The notes under the pieces were generated by a model that saw nothing but the letters and a program-made list of their open reading frames with translations, was not told the DNA's origin and did no database searches. DNA of 64,000 bases from positions 808,501 to 872,500 of the forward strand of contig JARHVA010004230.1 in assembly GCA_037957365.1 (NCBI GenBank), in the 5' to 3' direction. Both the position numbers and the translations under genes were made by a program. Of this stretch, positions 1 to 13,715 are shown piece by piece (within the stretch, counting starts at the first letter, position 1; every line of letters starts with the position of its first letter). Source of the DNA: Torreya grandis. Lineage: Eukaryota > Streptophyta > Pinopsida > Cupressales > Taxaceae.

Positions 1-1239
1 GGCAATGGTGGTTTTAAATTTACAACTAAAGCAAAAAGGAAATATCTCCTCACTTTGTCTCCAAGGTCTTGAATTTCTCTCTAAGGTCCCTCATCAAATT
101 CTGAGTGTGATCATTGGTGGCCTTGATTACTGAGAGTGGGTCTTCTTTAATATTATCCTCCCCCATGGTATTCATTTTCCTTATAAGAGATAAGAGGTCT
201 TATTCCATCCTCCATACCACATGATCCCCATCTTATGTGAAGGTCTGAGTGAGCATCTTCTTCATCATATTTGAGCTATAATAAAATTATAGATAAATAT
301 TATGGCTGATTTGGTATACCATTTATGCGATTTACACACCTAAAGATTCAATGAGGTATATTAACTCTTTTTATACCATTTTTAATAAAGTAATGAAAGA
401 TGAGACAACATATGTGGTAGTAGCTGAAGTGAATCATGGAGGCATGGGTGAAGGAATAAATAGTGAAGGTGAGGAATGGAATATAATGGATGATGGATGG
501 GAAAGTATGGATGAAAATTGAGGAGTCACCAAATGGGAAGCCCAAGGTAATAATTGAGACCTTAATTGGTCCCAAGCCATGAAGTATTAGGGCACTATTA
601 CTCTTGAGAAATACGTATTCAATATGAGAGAGTAAATTGGTTGATTAAATACAAGTCTTGAATAACCTAGCATAATGGAGAGAGAGAGTCACATTAGGGT
701 TCTATAGGTTAAACTAGAGGTTATGTGGGTGATTGAGGTGTAATTAACCTTGGCCTATTTGTAAGCTTAACATTTTATCTCACCTAAGGTGTTGTTAAAG
801 TAGAAAGGATGATACTGAATGGATCTTGTGGAGTATTTGTGGTCACTATGGACTTGTTGAGATGTTTGAAAATATGAGAACATAAGAGACTAGGGAACTC
901 ATAATAATATATGCTACTAGGGAAATTATGACACTAGGATGGACCAAGGTCATAAAAGCTATTGTGACTATAGGGGAAACATTAATTGAGGTACTATTAG
1001 GGATTTTGCTAGCCTACAAGAATAACCTAAAAATAATAATTTATTTGAGAAAGGTGTAGTTAAAGTGGTCTAAAATAGGGTCTTAGGTAAATTAGAGGGT
1101 TCATAAAATTAAGAATGCAAAATATGATCGAACCTAATGGAGCAAGTGGAGCCTATGTACTTGCAATAAACACTAAAAAAGGAGTTTCAACAAGGGTAGG
1201 TCTTACTTGGATTGGGAATCCATGAGGGTCTACAAGGGT
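1..1239. other. No gene recognised; old AT-rich sequence
   Basis: I see no open frame of useful length, no terminal repeats and no RNA gene. Reading the minus strand gives short coding-like stretches that may continue the degenerate frame found to the right, but they are too broken to annotate. Confidence 0.4.
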
Positions 1240-2765
1240 ATATTTAGACATACTATAGTAATGTTCAAATCCTATAATAATGCTACATATTAGTCCTAAG
1301 GTGAGATCTCCTATAAATTTAAGCTACTTTAAAAATGAAGTGCACACGTATCATGGAGCTAGATTACCTGGGATGTTGTCATAGGTGAATTAGATGTATA
1401 GGTTGATAGATTAGTAGTTATGGGAACCCATTTCAATATTAAGTTAGAGAGTATCCTCACAATTTTTGGGAATTCAACATTAGGTTTTTTAGGATCTGGT
1501 CTCTCTTCTACCATGGGCTTAAGTCATTCTTTAGTTTTTTAGGGACATGATGCTTTTATTTTTTTTATAAATTCTACATCATTGGTAGGGTTGAGGTGGG
1601 TCATATCATCTAGGTAGAGCTCATAATGGTATGTATTATTTAGTCACACATGATACTTATCCACATTGGTGTGCACCATGCCCTAAGGATCCCAATCTAT
1701 ACCATCAACCTTAGAGAGGTTAAACAAGTCCCTATGGAGGAACAAAACTTATATCATAGACAAATTATTATATTCTTGATTCTTGATAATCATAGGGAAT
1801 TATGGGTAAGCCTCATACCTTATATAAAGGTAGAGACCTAGAATGTTCTTAGACAACTACCAAGTTATTTCCTACTTAGTGTGGTAGTTTAGGATAATGT
1901 AGGGAATCTTAAGATAATCCCTATAGATGCCTTCCACCTTGATCACATTATGTTCCTAGTAGTAGAAATAGGTGCCAATGGTAAGAATTTAGGCCCACAT
2001 CTCCTCATAAATATTAGGCATCAGCTTATCATTGATGTCAAAGTATGCTAATGGTATAAATAGTCACAAATGTCTTGGATATGGTGTTTATAGTGGTTAA
2101 TTTATAGCTTAAAAAGTACTACATGAAACACAAACCCTATTAGCACCCATGGATGGAAATATTTTGTTCAAAATTATTTGGTGGTATAAGTTGTATTGAC
2201 CAATTACAACATCATGTATAAGTTTCCCTTGTCTAACACTCTATTGACCTACTACATGATGTTGAAGGTGATGATGTCCCCAAGGATAAGGCCCTCTTCC
2301 CTTTTAATTATGATGCTAAATAGAGGGACCTAACTCATATTGGCATGAATAATATCACTATTCTCATATAGTAAGTTGAGAAGTATCATGTCAGTTTTTA
2401 ATCCTTCACAAAATGTTTTGATGGTGTAAGATTTAGGGTCTTCCTTATTCACCTAGAGATTAAAGTATTCAACACAATACTTAAGGACCTCATAGATATC
2501 ATGTGTGATCATTGAATTGGTGGTTTCTTATTTTTCATAAGGAATATCAAATGCTTGGTGATTATAGTACCTCTTGAAGTTGGCCATAGAGATGTTTGAA
2601 GTCTTTAATCCCATGGTTGTGGAGTATAAAAAGTCCTTACTACACTTGGATGTGCGCAACAAGTTTCCAAAGAGGTCACTACATGGGAACAATTTTGGCT
2701 TGGTATTAACCTTGTGTAGTCCTGAGACTTAATGAATATGATATCATAAATGAAATCCACATCAT
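1240..2765 (-). pseudogene. Degenerate coding-like sequence, family unknown
   Basis: Read on the minus strand, this stretch gives long runs of protein-like composition interrupted by stops and frame changes. Examples are a run around 2,400-2,700 containing KTFCEGLKTDMILLNLLYEN and one around 1,560-1,750 containing YELYLDDMTHLNPTNDVEF. The amino-acid mix looks like a real decayed protein rather than random AT-rich translation, and it lies among retroelement relics, so a gag or accessory ORF of an old LTR element is the likeliest source. I recognise no domain, catalytic motif or start codon. A decayed host gene cannot be excluded. The call rests on coding appearance only. Confidence 0.3.
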
Positions 2766-3592
2766 AGTCTTTTGGTTAATCATAATTTATAGAATTATGC
2801 GTATCTTTAATTTCATTTAAGATTTTATTTTAATGCCTAAATATTTTAATGACCTACAATAAGGTAGTGTATTATAATTATTTCTCTATTTTGTGATTTG
2901 AAATTGAGGTGGCCATTTTTGAATTGTGTTCTATTTTGTGTCCATGGATTTAGTATAGATGTTCCTTGGGCTATTTATTAGATTCAAGGTATAGGGACCT
3001 AAATTATTTAAATATGTAAAATATAAAAAATGGTGTGATTAATTAGCATGGGACCTTTTAGGTATCTATGATATTATATTTAGTAATGGCCTTAAAGGCT
3101 TTCATTATGTGATATAAACTTTGATTTTATGGACTTGATCTAAATTTAATCATTTTTCACTTAGATATGAGCTTCATGAACATGCCTTAATTGGATTGGT
3201 TGGTAGTGATGGGATCTATCCAAGTGTTAAATCATGAACCACTAAAGGGAGCTAATAAATTTTAAAAGTGTGGTGGGAACACAACTAAGTTTGGACCTCA
3301 TGACATCTGAGATGTGTCTTCATCATTTTTAAATTGTAAATTGGTGGGATCAATGGGTATCATGATGAATAAGTGTAGGAGGACATTCCACAACTTATAA
3401 ACTCTACCTAAATGAGTTGGATACTTTATCATATTGATTACACATAGAGTTTATTAATTATATTGTGGGGTTTCTTAGTCTTTACTATTTTATGACTCAT
3501 CATATTGGTCTAGAACCTATTTTTCAATTATGCGTATGGAAGTAAATGTGTAACTTTCATATTTATTCTATCCTGCTAAAACTCTGACAGCT

Positions 3593-4108
3593 CTAATACC
3601 TATTTATGTAATTGATACATGGTGTGTTCTCCCATTAGATCAGCTCTCTTGAGGAGATTATAATTCTAACACCTTTGTTGTACCTATTACATGTGGAACT
3701 ATCATAGTGTATCAATCCTCCTAAGTCTATAACAACTCTAACATATCCAAGTTTGCTAGTTATAGGTGATACTCTCCCATTGGATCAGTCCCCCTAGGAA
3801 TCTAATAGATCTAACACCTCTAAGTGTAATTGTTACACATGATGTTATCCCATTAGATTTAGCCTCCTTGGGATCGACATTTATAGCACCTCCTAGTTTA
3901 CTTAGTACACATGGAATTATCCCATTATATTAAGCATCATAGAGATATAATGTATATGACACATTTGGGTGTTATTTTTACACATGTCACTCTCCCATTG
4001 GATCATGAATATGACAACTCTGACACCCCTTGGTGTACTTGGTACACATGACACTTTACCATTACATCAAGCCTCATGGGGCTCTAACAATTTTGACACC
4101 ACTAGTAC
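3593..4108. repeat. 72/73-bp tandem array, about seven diverged copies
   Basis: Successive units begin CTAACACC (or CTAATACC, TAGCACC, CTGACACC) and run through a TACACATG block, a CTCCCATTGGATCA block and a CTC(C/A)TTGGGATCT block before restarting. Counting four consecutive units gives 72, 73, 73 and 72 bases. Units differ at many positions but keep their length, except one shortened copy near 3,960-4,020. There is no open frame through it. Flanking sequence does not show the unit, so this is a local minisatellite. Confidence 0.8.
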
Positions 4109-4274
4109 CTACAAACATTGAAAATCTAAGTCAATTTTAAATTTCATAATTTTCAAAGGGATACTTACCTATCAGCTAAAGGTTTCTAGAAGAATGTCAA
4201 CTAGGACTTAATGGTTAAGATTCTATAAATAGCTTGCATGAGTATTTTTATAAAAAATAATTGTTATCAATCTA

Positions 4275-4933
4275 GATCACACCCTTGAGGCAAAGGAGTT
4301 TCAAACCTACCTCATCCAGCTGATATAATGGAATCACCTCTAGGTGTGGTTAGCCTAATGGGTGAGGTGAGACTCTAGTTGTTGGAATAGCTCCCTCGAT
4401 GCATCATCTAAGCTTAAATACAACTTAAACGTTTTTACTTTCCAAATGAAAAGGGGTAGAAGAAATACATGAAATCAAATCCTATAATATAGGAGGTGAT
4501 GAACCAATATGTTATATCTCCTCTACTTTATCCTTCAAAAACACTTACAAACCAAAACCATAATTAATGCTAAGACACTCTCTCCAAAGGACTCCTACAC
4601 ATTAGTGTTTCACATGGAGGTTATACTAAATGACTATAAATTTAGGAAGAAGAATGATAATTCTATTTAAAGACACTATAAATAATTTTCACTATAAGAA
4701 CATTCATTATAACCTTCACACACCAGGTAGCCTACATAATACCAATCCATTAGTGTCTAGGTGAAGAGCAAGGTCCTATAAAGAGAAAAAAGATAAACCA
4801 CTTATTCAAATCAAATAAGTATGAACACAATAGAAAAAAATTATGGATAATGTTCAATTAGTCCTTATATTATCTCAAGTATGTAAGATAAAAATGGGCA
4901 AAACTTTCTCCTACCCAACAGATGGATGTTTAT
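4275..4933 (+). repeat. Dispersed repeat P, copy 1
   Basis: Shares collinear sequence with 11,535-12,035 (same orientation) and 16,793-17,445 (inverted). Landmarks common to all three are TTTCAAACC (or the equivalent), CACCTCTAGGTGTGG, GATGCATCATCTAAGCTTAA, AAAAGGGGTA, TATATCTCCTCTA and GACACTCTCTCCAAAG. The copies are clearly diverged. The right end, CCTACCCAACAGATGGATGTTTA, adjoins repeat X, and the inverted copy 3 has the same terminal block. P is probably LTR or internal non-coding sequence of an LTR element, but I could not place termini. Confidence 0.7.
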
Positions 4934-6530
4934 AATAGATTTTTGATGTCTAATTTATAGAACATCATAAATAAAGAGAGGGAGAGTATGGTGTAGAGAT
5001 AGAGTGGAGAGGCCTTATTGACCATTAATCATAAAAAAAAGTTATAAACATTCATTAGAGTAGTTAAAATATCCTCATAACCTTCCCCATGTATTAAATC
5101 AGTGGCATAGTGGCTTTCATACAAAGTGGCCTAGTGGTTGAATGAGGAGTTACAAGGACATTCCTTTGAAATATTTAATTTCATTATACTTCCTTGATTA
5201 ATCATGATATATTACATATTTAATACATATCATCCCATGATTCATGCCATTTATGACTCCATGAGACTCCATTGGGCCTTACTCAATCCAATGTTAAGGG
5301 AAACCTCTTGGAAGTACTTTTTCTAAGCCTATAACAGTCATTCCAAGGCCTTATTTATACAAAATGTACCTCACATGTGACTTATAAATATCATATTTAT
5401 ATTTATTTATCCAAAAAAGTCCATTTAAAGTCAATTATCTCATCATCTCTTTCATCATTTCATTATGGTGTCTTTAGGTAGATTCAAACATGCATAGTCT
5501 CTTAATGATTTTCCATATCACTAAAGGCATATATTGTATAAATAATAGAGAGAAATTAAATTAAAAAACCTCCATCAACCACCCATATAATTTAATAACT
5601 CCATACACCTACTCCTTAATGTTTTCCCATGAGGATGACACCTCTCAAACTAGAAATCATGTAACTTTGGGGTTAAGAGAGGAAAATTGAGTGTGCAAGG
5701 TGTGAGAATGCATGAGTTTGGATTTAAAAACCTCATGTGAGAAATTTTTAACCTCTCCTAATAAATTATTATGGTTTACCTTATTTTAAAACTCCCCAAA
5801 GTCTATACATAGATTTCATATATAGGCTTAGGGTTTGTAAGCCAATTGGCTAGTTTGATCCTAAACGCTAGGTTCTTAGGATTTCATCTTGATTACTTGA
5901 TTTTAAATTAATTTAAAAACATTTAAAATAATCACTAACTTTTATATATCCTTAAATACTCAAAATACTCCCAATAATTCAATTTGTCTTACAATTTCAT
6001 GATTAGGCCTATGATTGTCTATTTAGGCTTACTAGGCCTAATTAGCTTGTCAAGGCTCTTCATTTTGTTTCAAAAGACCAAATAATATAAATTAATACTA
6101 TTAACCCTTGGTATATAATTATAAATACATATTTATCATTCCTTCACCTTTTGTCCATGCATAGCTCAATCATATCCTATTCTTCTTCATGACCTTACTT
6201 GTAGGACACCTAGTAAATTTTCTTAGATTATGAGTGTAGACATCATACATTTGTTTGAAACATGATGTTTCATTTAGTGATGTAAAATATTAATTAGTTT
6301 CATATTAATTTTATATACTTTTTTTTATCTTTTTTATAACTCATCCACCACTCAGTACCTTGCTCTCTCATGTTGGTCTATACATGGCAGTTTGGTTTTT
6401 AACTGTATGTAAGAGGTGGGTCTCCTTCTTGATGAATTTATCATAGATCCTCAATTTTTCTCATTATTTATATTAATTTTTTAACCTAAATTCACTTTAT
6501 AAACTTAGATTAACCATAAAATGGATCCTT
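4934..6530 (-). repeat. Dispersed repeat X, copy 1 (inverted relative to copy 2)
   Basis: The reverse complement aligns collinearly over about 1.6 kb with 12,036-13,710. Shared landmarks are GTACTGAGTGGTGGATGAGTT, AGGATGTCTACACTCA, TAGGCCTAGTAAGCCTAAATAG, ACTTTGGGGAGTTTTAAAATAAGG, GAGACTATGCATGTTTGAA and CCATACTCTCCCTCTCTTTAT. The length suggests an LTR. Because the two copies point at each other, they are not the paired LTRs of one simple element. No coding sequence is recognised inside. Confidence 0.75.
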
Positions 6531-8999
6531 TTTCTTAGATTATTCTCCTTCTATGGTCGGGCATGAAGATGGAAATTTTGCATTTTTTGACAGAGTGTAA
6601 GAAGTAAATTCATATTGAATTTTTTTCAATGTATTTTGAATTTTTATATAATTATTTATGATTATTAATTTTTATTATAAAAACCTCTATACCTCTTATA
6701 CTTATCACATAATTCATGTCTCTTTAATTTATAGTCATAGTCTTGTGTGCTTAATAAGTGTTTTAACTAAGTTGCTCATTTTTAAATGGTTTGATTTTAT
6801 TGATAATGATATCTCAATCATATATTATTATTCATGATCATTTTAATTATTATGCAATTCAATACCTTAATTTCTTAATCCAAACAATCAATACTTCAAT
6901 TACTCAGTTTGCCTAAATAGGCATGTAGATGATCAATTAGGAGCATGTCTCTCTAGGTTGAGAATGGTCTCCAAGTATGAGGAAGTGAGGATCATGAATC
7001 CAATACCATATATTATGACCATAAAATAAATTTCACCTTTTTTTTATTATAATCTTATGATTATCTATAGTTATCACAATGAAACACCCTACTCACATTT
7101 GCAATGGATATTACACTATACATGGAAATCAAACTTCAAATCACTACTTTGAAGTAATTGATATTTTTTTGATGGCCTAATTATGTGATAAAATATCAAG
7201 TAAAGTTTTAATTAATATTAAATAATCCACCACTAAATCAATATATCAATCCTCCTTTCGTTCATGCATTAAAGACCCTAAAATGTCAAGAGTCTATTGT
7301 CTCTAATTTGTAACTATTCCAACATGAAGGTTTTATTACTTACTTAAGTTAAAATGTGAGAAAAAATGATAAAGACTAAAGTGTAAGGACTTCTAAGACT
7401 TATATAATACATATACAACCACCACCTTCATCAACCAAGCCAATAATGCATTTAAAGCATTCAAAATAGGACTCTATGTAGATATAAAAGACAAAGCTAA
7501 CTACTTAGGTTATTATAATTTATTCATAAAGAATAGGGATTTTATATTAAAACCAATTCCAATAATTATAAGCCCACTAGGGTGTCTACATATAAATTCA
7601 ATCTTGGGCTCTAACTTTCTTCCTCTGATATGCATTGATGCAAAAACTATTGACCATATTGGGGCTATCAATAGTTTGATGGAGAAAAGACACAGGTTTC
7701 TAAATTATTTTGTTTTTTGAATCATGGATTATTTTTTATAATTCCCATAAGGAATACCCCATAATATATATGACCTTATCTAATTATTCTAGTCCATACA
7801 TGCCTTGATAACACCTACAAAACTTATTTACTTTGCATTTTTTATTATTTGAGATTTTGGGAACCCATTAGAGGCCAAAAGGAGGTAAATGAGAGGTCAA
7901 ATACAATTTTAAATTATAGGGTAGATATTTAGGTAAGTTTAAAAGTCACTTTTTAAGACTATAGGAACCTTTTATGGGGAGTGAAGGATGTTTGACCCTT
8001 AAAAGACCCCTTATACCTATAAGACCACCTTGCTATGACTTTAAAATGACTATGATACCTTTGAAAAATATTAATTTTAATGTGACATATAGAACACACC
8101 TTTTTCAAAGGAATATAATTTTAAGGTTAAGTTATATGGCATGTTGAAAGACATTTGATGACCTTAGGGGCTCATTTGAACTTGAAACATTCTTGACAAA
8201 TAGATTATACAAGATGACCCTAGATATATCATTATACCTCATGTCAAGAATCAAATATGTTTTGGACACCTTACACATCTTTCTAAAAATGTCCCCCCTC
8301 AAGATATGGCTAACAAAAATATAAATATTATAAGAACAAGAATCCTTGATTCCTCTAGATACTTTAATTTATACTAAAATACCTTAACTTTATAAAACAT
8401 TATATAGGCCACATTTTATCTCCAAATGACACTTGATACCCTTCCTCTAAACCAAGGATAACCTATGAAAACCTAATACATCACACAAATACTCATAAAA
8501 TTATTTCACATGATGATATCTCAAGAAACCCCTAGAACATATAATGAATCCTCAAATAATGTTAATATGTTTTAAAAAGGATCAATTGAGTAATTCACAA
8601 AATAATGGAAATACTATACAAGGTATGAAAGCATGATAGTCAAGTTTGTTTCTATATATGTTGACATTTTGACCTTGGTGATCAAAATTAGTCAACATCA
8701 CTAGTGACTCCCAGGGGTTATCCTACCTTTGGGTCAAGAGAACTAGCTATCTCACACATGACAGTCATGATTCAACTGAGATGACTATTATATTTGTTTG
8801 AGATGACAACAAGCCTTTAAGGACTAGAAATAACCTCATCACTCACATAACAAGGAAAACACACCAAATAAATTGAGAAGTAAACACCACACTTTTGTTG
8901 ATAGATACTTATTGAAAACAAGACAAAGATAGCCTACTACAAACATATAACCTAGACATCTCTTCCTCCTCTTAGGTTAAAGGTAAATATTTTATTATC
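6531..8999. other. No gene or repeat recognised
   Basis: AT-rich sequence with stops in every frame. I see no terminal repeat, no tandem array and no coding-like run on either strand. It lies between repeat X and a minus-strand gag-like relic, where an element's downstream part would be expected, but I find no reverse transcriptase or integrase motif. Confidence 0.4.
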
Positions 9000-11297
9000 T
9001 CATGATCCATGAGGTAAAAAATGGGATGATATAAGATACATATTGATATTTTCTCCTTTTGTTTTCATCCTTTTCTTGAGTTCCACTCCTCTTAACATGA
9101 TCTCAAGTGAGGTGACAACTTCAAACCAAGCACCTAAGAACACATAATCATCTTATGATTTAATATTATTCTCATACTACTTGTCAACTATAACCTCATT
9201 CAATGATGTTCCATCTAAGCATTATTATTTAACCTCTATCATATCTTGAGTAACATGTTTCTTACCAATTGTTTCAAGCTCATCAAGATATTTAAGGAGC
9301 TTTACATACTCAACCCAAGCTTGATCATGATCCTTAATTTATGTATCTTGGAAAACATATTCATAATCATGCTTAATATGTAATGTAACTTTATAAATAT
9401 CTTTAATATTTTGAAGAGATTGGAGGCATTTCTACCAATAATGATTGAGGTCCTCTTATTGATTATTGATAGGATTGTTAGCTTTAGTAGAATTCTTATC
9501 TTCTTCTATAAGAGATGCATATATATCAAACACTTCAAATTTATGAATGGAATCTTGGTACAACTACAAATTTTATCTCTCAAAATTTATCTCTATATTT
9601 ACAAGAACCATGACCATTTAATCCAAGATTCCATATTGCTTACTTTGGTGAGTGTCATCCTTTTGAAAGTTTATAAATTGATTAATGAGTTGGTATTTTT
9701 TAGGACATCAAACAAGTCATCATCAGGTGTACTAGTCTCTTGGTGTGGCATGTTTAGGAGGCTTTGATTCTTAGACTTAATTAGATCATGGTCTCCTTTC
9801 AAAAGCACATAACCCATCTATATGACTTTAAACAAGTCTTTTCATTATCCTCCATTTGATTCTGACTCATCTAGATATTATTTTGATTTCATGGAGTCTA
9901 GTTTGATGGAGTTGTCAACATGGATGGGGAAAATATTAGATCCCACACATTCTTTAAAGGTTGTACCAATATATTCAAGCTCATATTCTACAAGTTGATC
10001 ATTTTTTTACTCTATGAAACATGGAAGCTCCATTAGGTCTAAAACCATATGGACTTCCTGAAGCAAGTCATGGTCATTCTAAGTAGCTTCCTCTTCATCA
10101 TGCCTATGTTCATGAGATTTATTTTTTTCATTTTAATCATATTTTTTATTGAAACAAGGGAGTTCATATAGAGGGATTACTTTATCCTAGCTACTAGAAG
10201 CACTTTGAAGACTATCCAACCATACATGTTCTACATATATCACTTAAACATCTTCATTTTAAACTTCTTGGAGCACACTTTTAACTGCTAATGGACCTTG
10301 ATTTATATGGACTTCCACTTCACCAATTTTCTCTTCCTACAACTATGGTTGCTGTACCTAAATGGCAAAAAGACTAGTAATTTTGCAACTAGAGTACTTG
10401 TTCTAATAAGGATTACATGTATCTATGCTTTCATCACCTTTTCATAATAAATCCTTCTCTCCATTCAGATCCTCCTCATTTTCTCTCCAAACCACTGGTC
10501 TTCCTTCAAATAGGGAGATGGTGGGAGGGAATGAATGTCCAACTAGCGGATTAGGAACATAAAGCATTATAAGTTACTCTTGGGTGAGTTTAGGGGGTGA
10601 AGAGGCACTCTTACAACTTAGCATCTTGGAATAAATGGGATCATCTAAGGTGTGCTTATTTCATCCTTTCCACTTGGTAACCAACATACCAAATTATTAT
10701 ATAGTTCCATATTTAGGTGGGATTTCAACTTGAGGGGTGGGTGGAGTACTTTGAAAAACTAGGAACTTCTTAGGCTTGTTATTAATAACCTCTTTCTCTT
10801 TTTACATACCTATACATCCATGTACAACTTGAGTTTGAGGAATAGGTGAGGATATTTGAAAGCTTGGGAATTTTATTGGTTTAACCTCTAAAACTTTACT
10901 CCCTTATTGGTTTGGACTTGACATGGGGGGAGTGGCCCAAGATGGTTGACATGGGATATTAGGAGGATCATAGGATTGATTTCATTAAGATTGATTCTCC
11001 TTCAAGGCTAATAACCCACTACCAATGATTTGACTCATTTTTTATTATCTCATTCCACTCAATAGAGGAATTATGTGTAGTTTGGAAGGGTGGTTGGGGA
11101 GGGAAGGAGGGATATTACTCTTGATATCAAGGCTACCAAAGAGGATGATAGTAAGGTCGATCATGTGGATAACTAAATCTATGATTATAATAAGAATAAT
11201 CATTTTAGTATGGACATAGCTCATCATAGGGATGGTATGGGTAATGATATTATTGATAAGGAAGTGGAGAATATAAATTATCTTCATATTCATCCAT
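9000..11297 (-). pseudogene. Gag-like relic of an LTR element
   Basis: A minus-strand ATG at 11,295-11,297 opens a tyrosine/proline-rich N-terminus (MDEYEDNLYSPLPYQ, then repeated YP/YY pairs) broken by several stops. Further on, coding-like runs include LKGDHDLIKSKNQSLLN near 9,780 and KDHDQAWVEYVKLLKYLDEL near 9,280-9,340. Tyr-rich starts followed by helical, charged segments are usual for plant retrotransposon gag, and the relic sits between copies of repeat P. No zinc knuckle, protease or RT is visible, so the parent may have been a non-autonomous large-LTR element. A non-gag accessory ORF is also possible. Many stops show that it cannot be expressed as one protein. Confidence 0.4.
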
Positions 11298-11534
11298 TAA
11301 ACATCATGAGGTAAATAAATAACAAGGTAAAATATTTGCATAAACAATTCTTACCCTTTTATTAAGACCTTGTCATGACCTTTTCAATGATACTTAAGTG
11401 CTAATATTCCACTAGAATGTCTACAACTCCTTGAGGTGACTGAATGTTGAGAGTAACTGATCTAGCCTCCTTCAATTTTGGTCACATTGGGCATGCCATA
11501 AATTTTTATAATTTTTTATTTCACCCTTTAGTTA

Positions 11535-12035
11535 AATGAGTTTCAAACCTTCCTCATATATATAATAAAATGTAATCACCTCTAGGTGTGGGAAGCCTAA
11601 TGGGTGAGACGAGTCTCTAGATTTGGGGCTAGCTCCCCTAATGCATCATCTAAGCTTAAATACTAATTAAACCTACTTGATTTGATAATGAAAAGGGGTA
11701 TAATAAATAAATTTAATCAAGTAATATACTATAATAGGTGATGAAAAATTATTTTATATCTCCTCTACTTGATCTTTCAACAACACTTATGGACCAAAAC
11801 CAAGATTAATTATTAAGACACTCTATCCAAAGGACTCATACACATTAGTGTTTCACATAGAGGTTATGATAAATGAATAAGGCTTCAATAATATGAATGA
11901 GAGATATATTCAAGACAGTATAAATCAGTTTTAACTACAAGCACAATCATTGGCAACATCACATACCATGTAACCTGCATAAGACTAATCCACTAGCATG
12001 TAGGTGAAGAGTAAAGACTTGCAAAGGGATAAAGG
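11535..12035 (+). repeat. Dispersed repeat P, copy 2
   Basis: Collinear with copy 1, from TTTCAAACC through CACCTCTAGGTGTGG, the AAAAGGGGTA block, the TATATCTCCTCTA block and GTAGGTGAAGAG. After about 12,035 the match to P stops and repeat X begins in forward orientation, whereas in copy 1 P continues about 120 bases further before an inverted X. Confidence 0.7.
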
Positions 12036-13710
12036 ATAATACTATGATAAAAAGGATCCATTTCAAGGTTAATTGAGGGTTTATAAAGTGAATTGAGTTT
12101 GATAAATTCATATAAATAATGAGAAACACTGAGGAGCTATGATAAAGTCATCAAGAATGAGACCCACCTATTACACATAGTCAAGAACTGAATTACCACG
12201 TACAAGCCAACATGAGAAAGCAAGGTACTGAGTGGTGGATGAGTTAGAAAAAAGATTAAAAAATTATATATAATTAATATTAAATTAATTAATATGTTAC
12301 ATCACTCGAAAAAATCTCAATTTGTAAACAATAGTAGGATGTCTACACTCACAGTCCATATAAATTTATTAGGTATCTTACAAGCAGGATCATGAAGAAG
12401 AATAAGATAATATTGAGATATGAATGGATTAAAGTTGAAGGAGTGATAAATAGGTATTTTTAATTATATACCAATTGTTCAAACTATTAATTGATATGGT
12501 TTGGTATTCTTAAATAAAATAAAGAGTCTTGGTAGGATAATTAGGCCTAGTAGGCCTAAATAGGTAGTCAAAAGCCTAAGCATGCAATTAGAAGAAAAAA
12601 TAAATTATTATTAGTATTTGGAGGATTTAAGGATATATGGAATTGATTGATGATGTTTTAATGTTTTTCCATGAATTTAAAATCATGGAATCAAGAGAAA
12701 ATCCTAAGAACCTGACATTAAACTAGTCTATTGACTTATAAACCCTAAGCTTGTGTATGGGACATATGTAGAGACTTTGGGGAGTTATAAAATAAGGTAA
12801 ACCATAATAATTTGTTATAAGAGGTTTAAAAGTGTCACATATGTATTTTAATCCATAATCATGTATTCTCACACCCTACACACTTAATATTCCTCTCTCA
12901 ACCCCATAATTACATGTTTTATAGTTTAAGAGGTGTCATCTTCATGTGTGAACATCAAGGATAAGGTGAATGGAGTTATTATCTACTATGGGATGTTGAT
13001 TTAGGTTTTTTAATTTAATTTATTAGTTTTATTTATTCAGTCTAGGCCCTTAGGGATATGAACAATCATTAAGAGACTATGCATGTTTGAACCTACCTAA
13101 AGCCTCCATAATGACTCAGTATAAGAGATGATGATCTAATTGACTTAAATTGGAATTATTTGGTTGAATAAATATTAGGATGATATTTTTCTGTCTCGTA
13201 TACACCTAAAAAATCTATTGGTCCACATGTGTGAGGTATAGTTTGTATGGATTAGGCTTAGGAGTGATTGTTATAGACCTAGAAAAGGTAGTTTCGAGAG
13301 GTTTCCCTTAAAATTGAATTGAGTAAGGCCTAGTGGATTATAATGGACTCATAAATGGCATGAAGAGTGGCATTATATGTATTAAATAGGTAATTGATCA
13401 TGTTGAATTATGAATGTATCATGAAAGTCAATATGTCAAAGGAATGTCCTTATAACTACCCTTTGAGAGATGACCTTATAACTCCTCATTAAACCACTTG
13501 GCCACCTTGTATGAAGGCAAATATTCCATTGATTAAATGCATGGGGAGGGTTATGAGGCTATTTTCCTTAATTTCATGAATTTTTTTACTATTTTAGATT
13601 AGTAATGGTAATTAAGACCTCTTTACACCATACTCTCCCTCTCTTTATCTATGATTTTATATAAATTAGTCTTCAAAAAGCCACTATAAAATATTGGAAG
13701 CTAAATTATT
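12036..13710 (+). repeat. Dispersed repeat X, copy 2
   Basis: Forms the right arm of an inverted pair with 4,934-6,530; see that copy for landmarks. It begins near AAAAAGGATCCATTT and ends near the block CTTCAAAAAGCCACTATAAA. Stops occur in all frames. The sequence directly right of it switches to a different LTR-like sequence beginning with a run of G. Confidence 0.75.
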
Positions 13711-13715
13711 GGGAG

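Noticed and set aside
3593..4108. Regular repeats resembling a CRISPR array
   Set aside because: Units abut without unique spacers, and the whole setting is a plant-like retroelement landscape.
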